Shown here: positions 21,022 to 31,998 of the stretch, piece by piece
Numbering within the stretch: position 1 is the stretch's first letter
Layout of the letters: each line of letters begins with the position of its first letter
Assembly: GCA_010094045.1 (NCBI GenBank)
Contig: ML986650.1
Coordinates: 50,073 to 114,072, forward strand
Direction of reading: 5' to 3'
Length of the DNA: 64,000 bases
Origin: Lojkania enalia
Lineage: Eukaryota > Ascomycota > Dothideomycetes > Pleosporales
Notes under the pieces: generated by a model
Seen by the model: only the letters and a program-made list of their open reading frames with translations
What the model was told of the DNA's origin: nothing
Databases searched by the model: none
Position numbers and translations under genes: made by a program

Positions 21022-23131
21022 TTATGCCGGAGTGGCGGTGGGTATTCCCTTGACGTTCTCGGAGTGCCGGCGCTTGGTCGAGGTTTTTGAGCTGTCCTAT
21101 AAGTGTGAGCAAAAAGTCAGCATGCGGTTCCGTATAGCCCCGCGTAGCGTGCAGGAAAATAATGAAAGGCCGAGGGCAATGCTCCATTACGCACGTCAAG
21201 CCCGGTCTCAGCAAACCCTCGCTTGGCACTTTTACCGTGACCTTTCTTCTTCTTCTCCTTTACTGGTTTTATCTGTCGTGTCTCCCCTTCTACGAAGACA
21301 TCTGCAGGTAGATCGTAACTATGAATCCTCAGTCAATATAGTACGTAGTACAAAGGGCCTATAAGATCATACTTCCGTGTGTGTACTACTCTAACAGACA
21401 TCTTGTCCTGATCGTAGGTATCGGCCAACGTAACGTAACGTTTGAACTCCGCTACCGGGAATGAAATGTCGAGAGACTTTCCCCCGCTTTCTGGCAATGT
21501 TAGGCCGATATACCAGGTTGTCGTATAGATGATGTGCTGATCTTTCGCTTGCTTTTCTCCATTCGCAATTGAGGTTGTAGCTTCTCTAGCATCCTCCTCT
21601 GTCAATTGAAAGTCCATGTTGCCTTGAATAATTCGTTCAACCTGATCTTCGTTCTCGCAACGGTGCATACGCTCGAATCCCTTGATGTATGGGCGAGCAA
21701 TGTCGACGCCCGCATCGCTGTCGTCAATTCCCTTTACAAGAAGACGAACCTTCGACTGGACCAATCCAGTAAACGAGTCGTGCGCTTCTCTTGAACGACT
21801 TGCGGCAATAACACTCAGATAGTATTTGTGATCTTGAGTGAAAAAAGTGTGCCGATCAAATAGATCTGACCACGATCTCTTGCCTAATTGTATTGCGTTG
21901 AGAATGTTGTCTGCCCGTTTGAATTCATCCATCATGATCTGCTTTGTGGAGTGCATGACGGTGTAGGTGGCACACATGGATGGAAAAGCCGGAGTGATGA
22001 TAGGCATCAAATGGAGTCGGTCTTGGGGATAGATCTTCGAGGATTAGTTTGGCTACGTGTAAAACTGTAAGGAAAGCCTACCTGGGGATTCCACACCCGG
22101 AGGCCCAGGGAACCTTCTTCGATTGACTTCAGCATGACAGGCCTTGGCCAGTGCCATTTCATCATCAAGCTAAAGAATTTGGAAAGAATGGTGGCCCCGC
22201 ATGCAAACGGATAGAGCTGGCAGATGCGTGCGACCATGATGGCCCAAGCAACACCACCAGGATAACCAAACACGGCTCCGTATATTGCCCGCTCTGTTAA
22301 GAAAGTCAGCTTTTGAGAATGGCATATTGACGGGGTCCTTACGATTTGCCCACAGCTTGACTGCCCTTGTCGCATGCCTGAATGACTTTACCTGAGGTAC
22401 AGCATCTATCAGCTCGTGAGTGACTCGAGTTCCATTGACGCATCGCATCCCCGTATCATCCAGGCCCCGCAACAGCGCCTTGTCTGTGAGGGTGAAATCA
22501 GACGGTATGCTGGATACCGATTGCAGAGACACAAAGATTAAATCTATGCTGACTCCACAGTATTCCATCTTGATGATTGGGACATAGGCTGTCGGTACGG
22601 GATTGAACTCGGTAATATCCTCGGCGGCAGACATCTCCTTAAACGTGGGCGGGAAGCGCTCAAAGAAATCATCGCGATGCACATGCTTGGGAGCAACAAC
22701 CAACGTATCGATATCGGAACCTGTCGCAATCCAATCAGCACAGGTCCATTGCAGCATTCAACCCGAGCCACAGATATACCTGGATTCGATACACCGAGGG
22801 CATAGCTACCGAACGTAAAGACCTTCCCTCCAGCGCTCTGAATTGTTGAGTCGGGAAGCTTCTTTAGCTTGCACACGCGCCGCACAAACTCTTCGACGAC
22901 CTTCTGGAAGTGATCAAGCACTTTGGTTCTGCGATGGAGTAAGTAGCTGTTCGCTCGGGTTCCCGACGCATCTGCAACATACCGATTCTGAAGGCCTTCC
23001 GGGCTCTCGAAGTTGTTTTCGCGCTTTAGGGCGTCTACAAGCTGATCGTTGAGCTTAAGATCGGCCTCCGTAGGCTGCGCCTCTGATATCGCGCTTGTCA
23101 CGCCCCACTGGCGCTTCTGGGGAGCCTCCAT
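21022..23131 (-). CDS. pap1: Nuclear poly(A) polymerase Pap1
   Basis: Template-independent nucleotidyltransferase that adds the poly(A) tail to mRNA after cleavage by CPF. Six exons on the minus strand (23131-22780, 22720-22343, 22293-22082, 22034-21373, 21318-21195, 21096-21022) join in frame to 600 aa, normal for filamentous fungi. The start MEAPQKRQWGVTSAIS is conserved. The catalytic Asp pair lies in GSDIDTLVV (residues 120 and 122) and the third Asp in VSIDLIF (177). The central domain FPGGVAW-type motif reads GYPGGVAWAIMVAR, and the RNA-binding domain ends with HTRNYDLPADVFVEG. The C-terminal tail is Lys-rich (KEKKKK, TKRRHSEN), consistent with a nuclear localisation signal. The last two exons are short. 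If intron 5 (21319-21372) is retained, the frame stops early and that tail is lost. The gene is divergent from the 2H phosphoesterase, 217 bases apart. Confidence 0.95.
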
Positions 23132-23348
23132 GGTGGTGGTTGCAGAAAGCAAGCCAGAGAGTCGACGTCGAAGTGAGCGCGGCGGGAGTAGCACTCAGAA
23201 GTCCCAAGGTCTGGGTGCCAAGGCTTTTGCGCCACAGTACCACGATGCCACAGCCTGCGCCACATCGCTTCGAAACGAATAACTGCATAAAAAGTTTCTT
23301 GTTGCGCCGGTTCTTTACTGTTCCTCAATACAGTACATATCGCCGGTG

Positions 23349-24062
23349 ATGCCTGGGCGGAAACAGATAACTGCGGCTCAACTAGCACAGCATCTCTCTT
23401 ACAAAAGCTCCCTTGCGTTACTGCCACCGTCTAGCATCACAAGGCCTATCGAGGATGTCCGTCGGGTTCACGACAAGCACTTTACGCGGTGGCCTCCCCA
23501 TATCAATCTAATTTACCCTTTCCTTGCATCAAATTCCGAGGCTGGATTGAGCGAGGAGCAAGGAGGTAGAGTGCAGGATCCGTCTAACCAACCGCTTCCA
23601 CGCCTCAAGCAGGATATTCGTTCACGGATTGAAACCGTTGTTAGGGACATCCAACCATTTCACGTAGCGCTAAGTGCAGATCCTGCCGGAGTATTCCACC
23701 ACGGTAAAAAGAACAAGACAGTATGGTTAGACCCACTAGCCCCATCAACCACTAGATCCGCTACTACTATTCATGAGCTTCAGGCCGCCTTACAGTCAGA
23801 GTTTGCCGAGTGTGACGCTGATGGCCGGCCGTTTACTCCACACCTATCCCTGGGCGGTGCGAGGAGTGATAAAGGCGCTCAAGATATATGCGACGCGATC
23901 AGGAATAGCATAGCTAATCTTCAGTTAAGTGAGGCTCCGGAACAAGAAGACAAACAGCCCATCGTGCTAAACTACTACGTGGATAAAGTATTCGTTATTG
24001 CACGTAAAGGTTTCCATGACCGATTTCAAATCATCGGCGCAGTGGAACTAGGGAAAAAGTAG
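23349..24062 (+). CDS. 2H phosphoesterase (2'-5' RNA ligase-like)
   Basis: A 237-aa single-exon member of the 2H superfamily, which hydrolyses or ligates 2',3'-cyclic or 2'-5' RNA phosphate bonds. The two signature tetrapeptides are HINL (residues 51-54) and HLSL (165-168), spaced as in the bilobed fold. The first has Asn where Ser or Thr is more usual, so activity could be altered. The start is the ATG of MPGRKQITAAQL, and there is no targeting signal. Its head-to-head position with pap1 places two RNA-end enzymes under one shared promoter space. A functional link is only inference. The substrate is unknown: tRNA splicing fragments, snRNA ends and cyclic nucleotides are all handled by relatives. 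Confidence 0.85.
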   Translation: MPGRKQITAAQLAQHLSYKSSLALLPPSSITRPIEDVRRVHDKHFTRWPPHINLIYPFLASNSEAGLSEEQGGRVQDPSNQPLPRLKQDIRSRIETVVRDIQPFHVALSADPAGVFHHGKKNKTVWLDPLAPSTTRSATTIHELQAALQSEFAECDADGRPFTPHLSLGGARSDKGAQDICDAIRNSIANLQLSEAPEQEDKQPIVLNYYVDKVFVIARKGFHDRFQIIGAVELGKK

Positions 24063-24210
24063 TCTAGTTACACTTTTCATTATCATTGACCATAATTTGA
24101 ATTGGGAGTATGAAGGTCAAATACATGAGAGAGCCGTCTGAGTTCATCCCCCTTTTCGTACGTTTAGTGAAGAAACAATCACATATTTTTGCCATCAGAC
24201 CCATTTATAA

Positions 24211-25362
24211 TTAGGTCTTCGAGAAGAACTCCCTAAGTTTACTGTCAATCCACTCCACGTCTTCCTTGCTATCCCCAGGACCTACTTCAATCAGTGCTAA
24301 GACTCCACTACGCGTGCGCAAAACCTACCGCCGGCCCAATGTCCCCAGATGCTTGGAATAACCTTCAACTCCCCAATACCAGGTCTCATATTCTCCACTT
24401 CGATCTCCGAATCTTCTGGCGGGAAGTACAGATCTGTCTTCGCCGGCATAACCAGAGCTTTAGCCTTGATCCCTTCCATGGCCCTCCTGAAGTCACCGTT
24501 ATAAGGCTCTTGCTGAGAAACGTCACCAGCTTGCCACGTATTCGCCATGACGAGCATATTCTCCGGATCTTTCGACAGCGCCCACGCCTCCCAAAAATTG
24601 AACAAGAAGTCATCCAAGTTCTTGAACCCAAGGACCTTCTCGTACAGTTTTTCCCTATAAAACGTTTGACTAAATCCCCACCCAGCGTATACCCTCCCCA
24701 AGGCCTTCAACCCGGTGGTTTTCGTTTCTGGGAGAAAGGAGGAGTAGCCGTACTTTGCAGTGTGTACATCTGGCTTCACCAATCCACCTGAGCTGGTACC
24801 TTTTGCTGCATACAACGCAGACTTGACTCCCTCCAGCATGACCTGGTTGTGGAGGCTTGTCTTCGCGCTCCCGCAGAAGGGTGCAATCAAGTCCATAAAA
24901 TCAGGATACTGTGTCGCCCACTGATACGTCTGGCCCGCGCCCATGGACCAGCCTAGAACCATCCGAGCATGGTTGACACCCAAATGCTTGGTTACAAGCT
25001 CGTACTGCGCACGTACGTTGTCATAGAAAAGCACTTCGGGAAAGGGTCGCAACTTGGGCATATTTGATGGGGAAGAAGATTGACCATTGCCGAAGAGCGC
25101 CGGGATGATGATGTAGTATTTGGACGGATCGAGCGTCTTGTCTGAGCCAGTGAGCCAGAGGTTGTCGGATATCACTACATTGTAGTAGTCAGTTAGAATA
25201 GTAGGAGAGTGACGAGGACATACTGCCCGAATACCATGTTGGGTAGATAACTACGGGAAGAGAAGGGTCTCCTAATGTCTTGTAGGCGATGAATGCATCT
25301 GGGATCTCGCCGCCAGATTTGAGTTTGAAGGCACCAAGCGTGTAGATATCATAGTCGGCCAT
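24211..25362 (-). CDS. MetX-like alpha/beta hydrolase (homoserine acetyltransferase family)
   Basis: A 351-aa alpha/beta-hydrolase of the homoserine O-acetyltransferase superfamily, from exons 25362-25224, 25174-24329 and 24281-24211. The nucleophile elbow is GWSMGAG with Ser123. The acid is in AKTDLYFPPED, and the catalytic His is in WGHWAGG just before the last intron. Typical family blocks AYKTLGD, TWYSG and LDPSKYYIIIPALFGNG are present. Fungi carry several such paralogues. True Met2 enzymes are longer (about 480-500 aa), so this is more likely an acyltransferase or esterase of unknown substrate than the methionine-pathway enzyme. I prefer the Met of MADYDIYTLG (good AAAATGG context) over one 11 codons upstream. 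Without the last exon the protein would end in an unrelated tail just after the catalytic His. Confidence 0.88.
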
Positions 25363-26231
25363 TTTGGGCAATTTCGGCAAATCAGTCTTCAGCACAACTA
25401 TGAATGCTACTTTTGGAGTATAGCGGCTATGTGAACTTATTTATTTTCACAGAGCTGAAATTGTCAGCTCTTGTGTATTTTCGATTGAAAATCACATTCG
25501 TTTGATTCACTGGGGAAACAGAAGCTCACTGCTCCGAACAAAGCCCGAACCAAAACCGAACCCAAATAGTCAATCGAAGGAAGCTATACGGGGTTGAGAT
25601 ATTAACGAATGCCAGTACTGGTGCGTCTTCTGAAAGTGAAACAGATAGTGCTCGAGCGTTCAAACATTGATCAGAGCTCACACTCCCTCAACCCTTCATC
25701 ACAATTCCTGCGCACAAGCTTGGCGTAGGATGATGGTGCTTCAATAGCGGAGTAGCTCCAGCGAGAGAACACAGCTTGGGTGACGGCCAGGGCAAGGCCA
25801 GAGAGGCACCTCTTGGCAAGGCTCGGCGAGGCCAAAGTTTTAGCGCTTATATAATCGGCCTGGCTAAGCTTTACAACCTGCCAAGCGTGGGCGCGCTAAG
25901 CCTTAAGCAATCTCGCTTCTATCACCGCCCCCGTGAGGTGGTTCGCCAGGTGCCTGTCGGAGTTCCACACGCAGGTTCCCCGAGCTGCACGGTCCTCCGG
26001 CGATAGTGGGGTAGCATCGGCAATCAGCAACAACTTCCGACCGCGTCCTCGGAACGACAACCCCGCAATTTTTGAATGTTTAGACTGTAGAGCGCACAAG
26101 TAGCCCATATAAACTTCTCTGAGCTACTCACATTCGACAGCCACCTAAGTCCAGCCACCTCTCCTAGCATTGTCCTTCCTCTACGTTACTGGCATTCTCC
26201 TGTCACCTTGAAACCAGCGTCGGACATCACC
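25363..26231. other. Intergenic: divergent promoters
   Basis: The 0.87 kb between divergent genes holds G-rich direct imperfect repeats around GGCAAGGC (25790-25840). A C/T-rich run precedes the next start. No gene is recognised. Confidence 0.6.
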
Positions 26232-27190
26232 ATGTCCACAACCAAAGATCCCTCGGAGCCCAAACTCGACGCCGAATCCACCATCCAACGAAACCCTCAC
26301 AAGGACTTCAAATCCGTCGAAGCGTCCCGCCCGCCCTTCAATCCCACCTCCCACCTGCACTTCATTCAAGCCCCCCAACCAAACTGGACGCCCGGCTCCG
26401 GCCCCAACAACCCACCTCCCTCTATCCCCCACCGAGAAATCGATCCCTTCGCCGAAGGCCGCCCACCAGTCCACAACTACAAACTCCTCATATCCGGCAT
26501 CGTGCCGCGGCCCGTGGGCTTCGTATCGACCATCAGCGCCGACGGCCAGAGCACCAACCTCGCGCCGTTCAGTTACTTCAATCTCATCGCCCACGACCCG
26601 CCGCTCTTCATCCTGGGCTTCTCGGGCGGGTATAATCGGCCCAAAGACACGTTGACGAATCTACTCGCAACCAAAGAGTGTGTGCTGAACATCATCTCCG
26701 AGGACTTCATCGAGGCGGCGAATTATACGTCGATAAATACACCGGCGGGCATCTCCGAGTGGACGTTTTCGGGTCTGACGCCCGAGAAGAGCACGGTTGT
26801 GAGGCCAGATAGGGTGAAGGAGGCCGTGTTTAGTATCGAGGCGAAGCTAGTGGAGACTAGGGAGTGGGAGAGCAAGGTCGTGCCAGGGAAGAAAACGGGT
26901 GTGTTGGGTATTGTGGAGGGTGTGAGGTTTTGGGTGAGGGAGGATGCGATTGATGAGCAGGGCGTGCTTATTGATCCCAAGGTACGCCGCCGTAGTCGCT
27001 TTCGTTGGGGACTATTTATGTCTAAAGAGCATTTTCTAACACATTGTAGGTCCTGAAGCCAATCTCGAGACTTGGAGGAATTACATTTGGGAGGACGACT
27101 GAAGTGTTCGAGATACCGCGGCCAGTGTATGAGGAAGTGACTTTAGATCCTCAGGTTGCGCAGTTGGCAAAGCCGAAAGCGGATGGGTAA
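26232..27190 (+). CDS. Flavin reductase-like (FMN-binding split-barrel) protein
   Basis: A 296-aa protein from exons 26232-26981 and 27050-27190 (intron 68 bases). Residues about 85-245 form the flavin reductase-like split barrel. It starts at YKLLISGIVPRPVGFVSTI and includes NLAPFSYFNLIAHDPP, a run typical of the DIM6/NTAB group that binds FMN and often reduces it with NAD(P)H. The first 80 residues are Pro-rich and probably disordered. The C-terminal exon supplies the conserved ISRLGGITFGRTTEVFEIPRP segment. The start ATG is preceded by CACC, a good fungal context. No partner monooxygenase lies nearby, so the electron acceptor cannot be inferred. Confidence 0.85.
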
Positions 27191-27688
27191 TAGTGTCTCC
27201 TCAAGCAAGTTTGTCTAGCTATGTTCTAACGCTGTCACATTGGCGTGAAGACTTATAGAAACAAGAAGATGGATCCATGACGTACAACAAAAATATAGAC
27301 ATGGTGATAAAGTATTTGCAATAATATTTTACTATAGACTGAATCAAGGGATCCGAGATCGACGAGCAGACGTGCAATCCCCGCCTATGATAGATCATCC
27401 AAGGGCGCCATAGTCCCCAAGAATCGGAGATCAAAGCCATGATACTAGCAACGGGTCATGAAAGTGATATATAAGCATCACAAACCAATGCTCCATCCTA
27501 ACTCTTTGCCTGATGTTAAGGAGACAAGACTCACCCGATCTTAGGAACGTTAAGTAAATACTCATACGCGACGCCTCCAGACCCCGAGAAAGAATGTCTA
27601 TATAATGTAGCTGCTTGCTTATTAACTTCCCCAAGATCCATATTACTACCAGATCCCATCCCATTGGCACTTTAGGCCAATATCCGAT
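27191..27688. other. Intergenic, no gene recognised
   Basis: AT-rich sequence between convergent loci. Open frames on the minus strand (27219-27440, 27431-27670) show no recognisable family and are probably 3' flank of the decayed gene upstream. Confidence 0.5.
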
Positions 27689-28559
27689 CTAGAAATCATC
27701 GTCGCTAGTCTCCTCCCCATTCTTGGCGCTAGTGTCCGGAAGTCTCCTAGTTTGCATGCGAACTCGTCCTATCTCCGAAGTATCGTGTAGAGTAAATGCC
27801 TCCTGTAGATCATCCTGCTCAGATAGTTTCGGAAAGACTCTGATGTCTATTGAGGAATTGCCATTGGTATGTCAGTTGCTTTGAACAAGAGGGCCTAGAA
27901 GATGCTCGCATCGATGATTAGTGGATAGGGTCACGAAGGTCACGTTCTTATCGATGCCTGTGAAGTCAACCAGGGGCCTTTTTTCCTTCGCAGATCTTGT
28001 AGTGTAATGCCGCAATGAATCTTTTCATATACAGCAAATCGTGGTGGAGATTGTTCCGCAACCCTTGAAGGCTAGTGCAGATGACCTGCAGTCAAATCTT
28101 ACTCAATCTGCCAGTGGGTCAGTAAATGAGTACATGAATTTAGAATGCTACTTACCAGATTTCATGTAGTGGTATAGAACGCAGGCGGTAGAAGTCAATT
28201 CCGAGCGTATCTAATACGACCAAAGCCGTGCCAATACGTAGATCAAACTGGATCTTGCTCCAGAAGTGAAGGTACCGGTCAACGCGTTCTTTCCCACTAA
28301 GGCCCTTTTTTGACCAATTGGAGCAGTCCCAAGGAGGATTATCAACCGACACAATTGGCTTTTAGGATCTGGCGGCGCCTGGTAAGGGGTTCCATGTTTT
28401 GTCAATGGGTACAGCTATGGCGTTGCCAACAACACTACCATTTACTGCAATTTCATTCAGGAGAGCTATGAATTCAGTTGCAAAGCTCCTCTCAAGATCT
28501 TTTATGAGTGGGGAAGTAATTGACAGAGGTAGAGGTTCTTTGAAAGGATGAACTATAGT
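27689..28559 (-). pseudogene. Unrecognised gene, probably inactivated
   Basis: Minus-strand sequence that reads like protein but is interrupted. The block 28559-28156 starts after a TTTGTAG acceptor and ends at a GTAAGT donor, and codes about 134 residues including PWDCSNWSKKGLSGKERVDR. An in-frame TAA at 28362-28364 breaks it, and the codon would be CAA before one C-to-T change. A second block begins near 28071 (LQGLRNNLHHDLLYMKRF) and shifts frame around the A/C homopolymers near 27975. A further block ends in the acidic tail NGEETSDDDF at the stop 27689-27691. Splice-like signals separate the blocks. I cannot name the family, and the first exon is not found. Alternatively, unusual splicing could skip the stop, so inactivation is likely but not proven. 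Confidence 0.45.
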
Positions 28560-28835
28560 CTACAAAGAGAAGCGGGAAAAGGTCACGACACGATCCTAGA
28601 GACAAGATTGATGTAATTGCCTCCAACGGCTATCGCCCATAGTCGTTATCGCTGGGATTCGACGGCTCGAACTACCCCACGTGCCTAGCTTGGCTAACGA
28701 TTCACTGTGGTAGCTCGACTTGGCTCCAAGCTTCAGGTTTCCCGCGTCTCCTCGCCGCTGCGTGAAGTACGCACTTTGTCTTTTACGAAGTCTTCAGTTC
28801 TTTGTTAAACATCGATGACCTTGCTGTCGATCAAT

Positions 28836-30274
28836 ATGGATTCGGATCCCGATGTTCACAGAGCGATCTCGATGAGACCGAGCCCGTTTCACACCCATCC
28901 GCTCCGGTCCGAACGTAGAGCAAGCCCCCACCCCGCAGTATCCTCTGACGCATCTTCATCTGCTGCCATCGGCAATAAGAATGCAACGAGCACTGCTGTA
29001 GAAACCTCGCACGCCACCGACGACCATGACCCTATCCCCCGCCATGTTCCCTCCCGCGAGAGCGACGTCGAGCGCCAATCGCTACCGCAATATACGACCG
29101 AAAACGATCCGTACCAGCTCGCCGCGCGATTGAAGCCTGCAAATGAACTCGCCCAGATACGCGCAAATACATCGAGGAAACGAGATGGGTGCGGGCCTCT
29201 CACATTGAATAAGAGCGCATACCAGGCGAGGAAATTGGAGCAATTCTACGAGACCCAAAATGAGAACATTGAGCGGCTGTTGAAGCCTGTGGACGATCAC
29301 CGCCGCGATGCAAAGGAAGAAGAGGGCGCGAACCACCTCAAATACAGGATCGCGGTTATCGGTAGCTTCGTGGCTAATATCATACTCGCGGCTTTGCAAT
29401 TGTATGCTGCGGCGTCCTCAAGGTCGCTGTCCTTGTTCACCACCATGGCCGATTCGTTGTTCGATCCCTTGTCGAACCTGACGCTCATATTGTGCAATCG
29501 CGCTGTAAAGCGCGTCGACGGCCGCAAGTTTCCTTCTGGAAAAGCACGTATCGAGACGGCAGGCAACATATCCTTCTGCTTTCTAATGATCGCTGTGTCT
29601 GTGGTCCTGATTGTCGAGTCAATTCGAACCCTTGCCGAAGGCTCCAAGTCTGAAACGAACAGATTCTACCTGCCATCCGTGATTGCGGTTTGTATTGCCT
29701 TTGGCACTAAATTTTCGTTGTTCTTGTACTGCTGGGCCCTCCGCAACAAGTACTCTCAAGTTCGCATCCTTTGGGAAGATCATCGGAACGATCTCTTCAT
29801 CAACGGCTTTGGTGTTCTTACCTCCGTCGGTGGAGCGAAATTGGTATGGTGGTTAGACGCTATGGGTGCTATCGTCCTATCCACTTTGATCATCTTCCTA
29901 TGGTCTCGCACCGCCTACTCCGAGTTCCAGTTGCTCATCGGAGTCTCAGCAGATACGCACATGCTCCAGTTGATCACTTATATCTGTAGGTGCGCCTAGC
30001 ACACGAATGAATGTTTATGCTAATATATTCAGCCATGACGCACTCGCCATACGTAAAGCAGATCGACACTGTCCGGTCATATCACTCAGGTCCTCGTCTC
30101 ATCGTCGAAGTCGACATCGTAATGGATCCTGAGGAGTCTCTTCGAGCAACTCACGATATCGCCGAAGAACTCCAGATCAAGCTGGAGAGCCTCCCAGATG
30201 TAGAGAGAGCCTATGTGCATGTCGACTATGAGACTAGTCACGCGCCCGAGCACTTCTTGAAGAAGGAGCTGTAA
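28836..30274 (+). CDS. Cation diffusion facilitator, Mn-type (DxxxD)
   Basis: Membrane transporter of the CDF family that exports divalent metal from the cytosol in exchange for protons. Exons 28836-29985 and 30033-30274 give 463 aa. A disordered cytosolic N-terminus of about 165 residues precedes the hydrophobic segments (about 171-195, 203-220, 244-262, 280-300, 320-365). The metal site motifs are DSLFD (206-210) in helix 2 and DHRND (315-319) in helix 5. The double DxxxD pattern is the mark of the manganese/iron CDF group, as opposed to HxxxD for zinc. The C-terminal cytosolic domain, from SMTHSPYVKQIDTVRSYHSG onward, is a typical CDF ferredoxin-like dimer module ending in HVDYET. I chose the second Met because its context (A at -3, G at +4) is stronger. 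The first Met lies 7 codons upstream. Confidence 0.9.
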
Positions 30275-30846
30275 ACGGCAGGCAGCCTGACTGTGGCTTA
30301 AATCCCATATGTGTGCCAGCATGGACTGTGTGATAGCATTTGGACAAAACCGCAGAGTCGCTGGCGCGTCGAGTTTGCATTCTAGTTCATATTTGCTTTT
30401 TGGCATGGTAGCGAGGGGTCTAGAGCTCCATCGTGATGTTAATATGAATTGCTCTGGGTATATTTTTTTTTTTTTTTTTTTTTTTTGCTCAGTTTCTATA
30501 CAGAAAGTTGTCTTGGTCATACAACAAGACTATACTCGAGATTCACGGTCTTTTGACGTCGCAATCTGCTCCTAGGTAGAGATGCCTTCTGATTATGTGA
30601 CGCATCCTGCACCCCACACTTGCGATCCGCCATTCTCCACGTACTCTTGGCCAGCGAACCATCAGCGTTACCCTCCCACCCATTCCCATCTTGCCGCTCT
30701 AGTCACTCCCAGCCTTTGGACTGAAGTGCACTACAGCATGGCTTTCAGCTTATCTCCAGAATCTTTTGCTATGCCTTGTTCTCTTCATATCGCCAACATT
30801 TCAAGCTAGTCGCCTTTAAGTTGCCTTACTAGACGTTATTGTTGCC
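30275..30846. other. Intergenic with 24-base T run
   Basis: No gene is supported. A run of 24 T at 30463-30486 lies about 190 bases after the transporter stop. Sequence before 30847 is C/T-rich and probably promoter. Confidence 0.6.
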
Positions 30847-31998
30847 ATGTCACCACATCTACAGACGAGCTTTTGGCAACGGATGGGCCTCAAAGAAGGC
30901 TATCGCGAGGAGTGCTTACGAGCTGTACAAGCTCGATTTCCAGCACATCGAATTGAAGAGCATCGGGATCAGGGATATTGTAGCTTCACCCTTCTACTAT
31001 ATCCACAAGCCAAAACCTCGCCTTTCGTAGTTGAACCTCGTCACTTAGAAAATAAACCCTTCGATAAAAAGATACCCTCAGCTCTGATTATCCAAATTCG
31101 ACCCGAACAGCACGCCTTCGATCTGAACATCATCCAAGCTGCCAACCACACTTACGGCTCCTTGGCGCCCAAAGTACGCTCTTTGGACTGCGCTTTACCA
31201 CCCCGCCTATACGCTTTTGAAATAGAGAGTGTGTGCGGCGTTCAGTTTTCGAAGTGTTTAACACGGACGCAATGCCTTCAGTCAAGGCTATGGACCAAGC
31301 AATTAAACCTCGTAACGGCATTTTCAGGCCTTGTCTCTCGAGCTTGGCCATCTCAATCCTCGCAACCCTTCCCACACACGCTGCGAGCACACTCTCCAAT
31401 TACCGAGAATTCGAGCATGCTGTCCCAATGCAGAGGCCGCGTGGGCTCGCAGATTCTGTCCAAACTCCAGAAACTCGAGCAGCATTTGCCAGATTCAAAA
31501 CTCAGACGGAGGGCAAGGAGCGTCTTGCATGGAATCCAGACATTAAAAAACTGGCCCGTGGTGCTTAATCACGGCGACCTTATTCCCTCGAATATCTTCG
31601 TCGACGACAAGACGTGGGAGATTACGGGGTGGGTCGATTGGGCGGAGGCAGAGTGGTTGCCGTTTGGGACCTGTCTCTACAGTCTGGAATTCTTCTTGGG
31701 CTTTATGCGGACGCGGAGAGATGGGAGTGAGGATCTAGAGTTTGTGTACTATGATGAGGTAGATGTGTTGAGGATGTTTTTTTATGAATATATGGAAGAA
31801 AATGTTCCTGCTCTGGAGGGTAGAAAGAGAGAATTGATGTTGGCAAGGGATATGGGTGTGCTACTTTGGTATGGATTTGCGTGGGATGAAGGAGCGATTG
31901 ATAGAGTTGTTAATGAGGTTGACGATCGAGAAGAGGTGGAATGTTTGAGGAAATTCCTAGGCGCGTCTGCGGTTGAGGAAGATACTATAAGGGACTAA
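30847..31998 (+). CDS. Aminoglycoside phosphotransferase-fold kinase (APH family)
   Basis: A 383-aa single-exon member of the APH/choline-kinase-like family, which is expanded in filamentous fungi and phosphorylates mostly unknown small molecules. The catalytic loop is LNHGDLIPSNIFVD (near residue 240), with the HGD Asp as base and Asn as metal ligand. The second metal-binding Asp is in GWVDWAEAEWLPFG (near 264), where the Asp-Trp-Ala triplet replaces the usual DFE/DWE. The N-lobe is only weakly recognisable (RLYAFEIESVCGVQF resembles the hinge), and an obvious ATP-binding Lys is not clear. Codon use in the last third is more AT-rich than in the first. The GCCATG context supports the start. 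Despite the name, there is no reason to infer antibiotic resistance. Confidence 0.8.
   Translation: MSPHLQTSFWQRMGLKEGYREECLRAVQARFPAHRIEEHRDQGYCSFTLLLYPQAKTSPFVVEPRHLENKPFDKKIPSALIIQIRPEQHAFDLNIIQAANHTYGSLAPKVRSLDCALPPRLYAFEIESVCGVQFSKCLTRTQCLQSRLWTKQLNLVTAFSGLVSRAWPSQSSQPFPHTLRAHSPITENSSMLSQCRGRVGSQILSKLQKLEQHLPDSKLRRRARSVLHGIQTLKNWPVVLNHGDLIPSNIFVDDKTWEITGWVDWAEAEWLPFGTCLYSLEFFLGFMRTRRDGSEDLEFVYYDEVDVLRMFFYEYMEENVPALEGRKRELMLARDMGVLLWYGFAWDEGAIDRVVNEVDDREEVECLRKFLGASAVEEDTIRD

Noticed and set aside
21333..22034. Poly(A) polymerase truncated after RVVHTRKYDL
   Set aside because: Splicing GTATGA at 21372 to TTCATAG at 21319 restores the family sequence NYDLPADVF, and a further intron leads to the basic tail. 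The truncation is an artefact of reading through introns.
31200..31330. Possible frameshift inside the APH-family gene, because another frame also reads protein-like here
   Set aside because: The main frame stays open and gives a plausible helical segment that links smoothly to the catalytic loop, so no frameshift is needed.
30847..31998. APH-family gene as an antibiotic-resistance determinant or a transferred bacterial gene
   Set aside because: Fungi carry many APH-fold proteins of unknown substrate. The metal-binding block is atypical (DWA) and the sequence is fungal in style.
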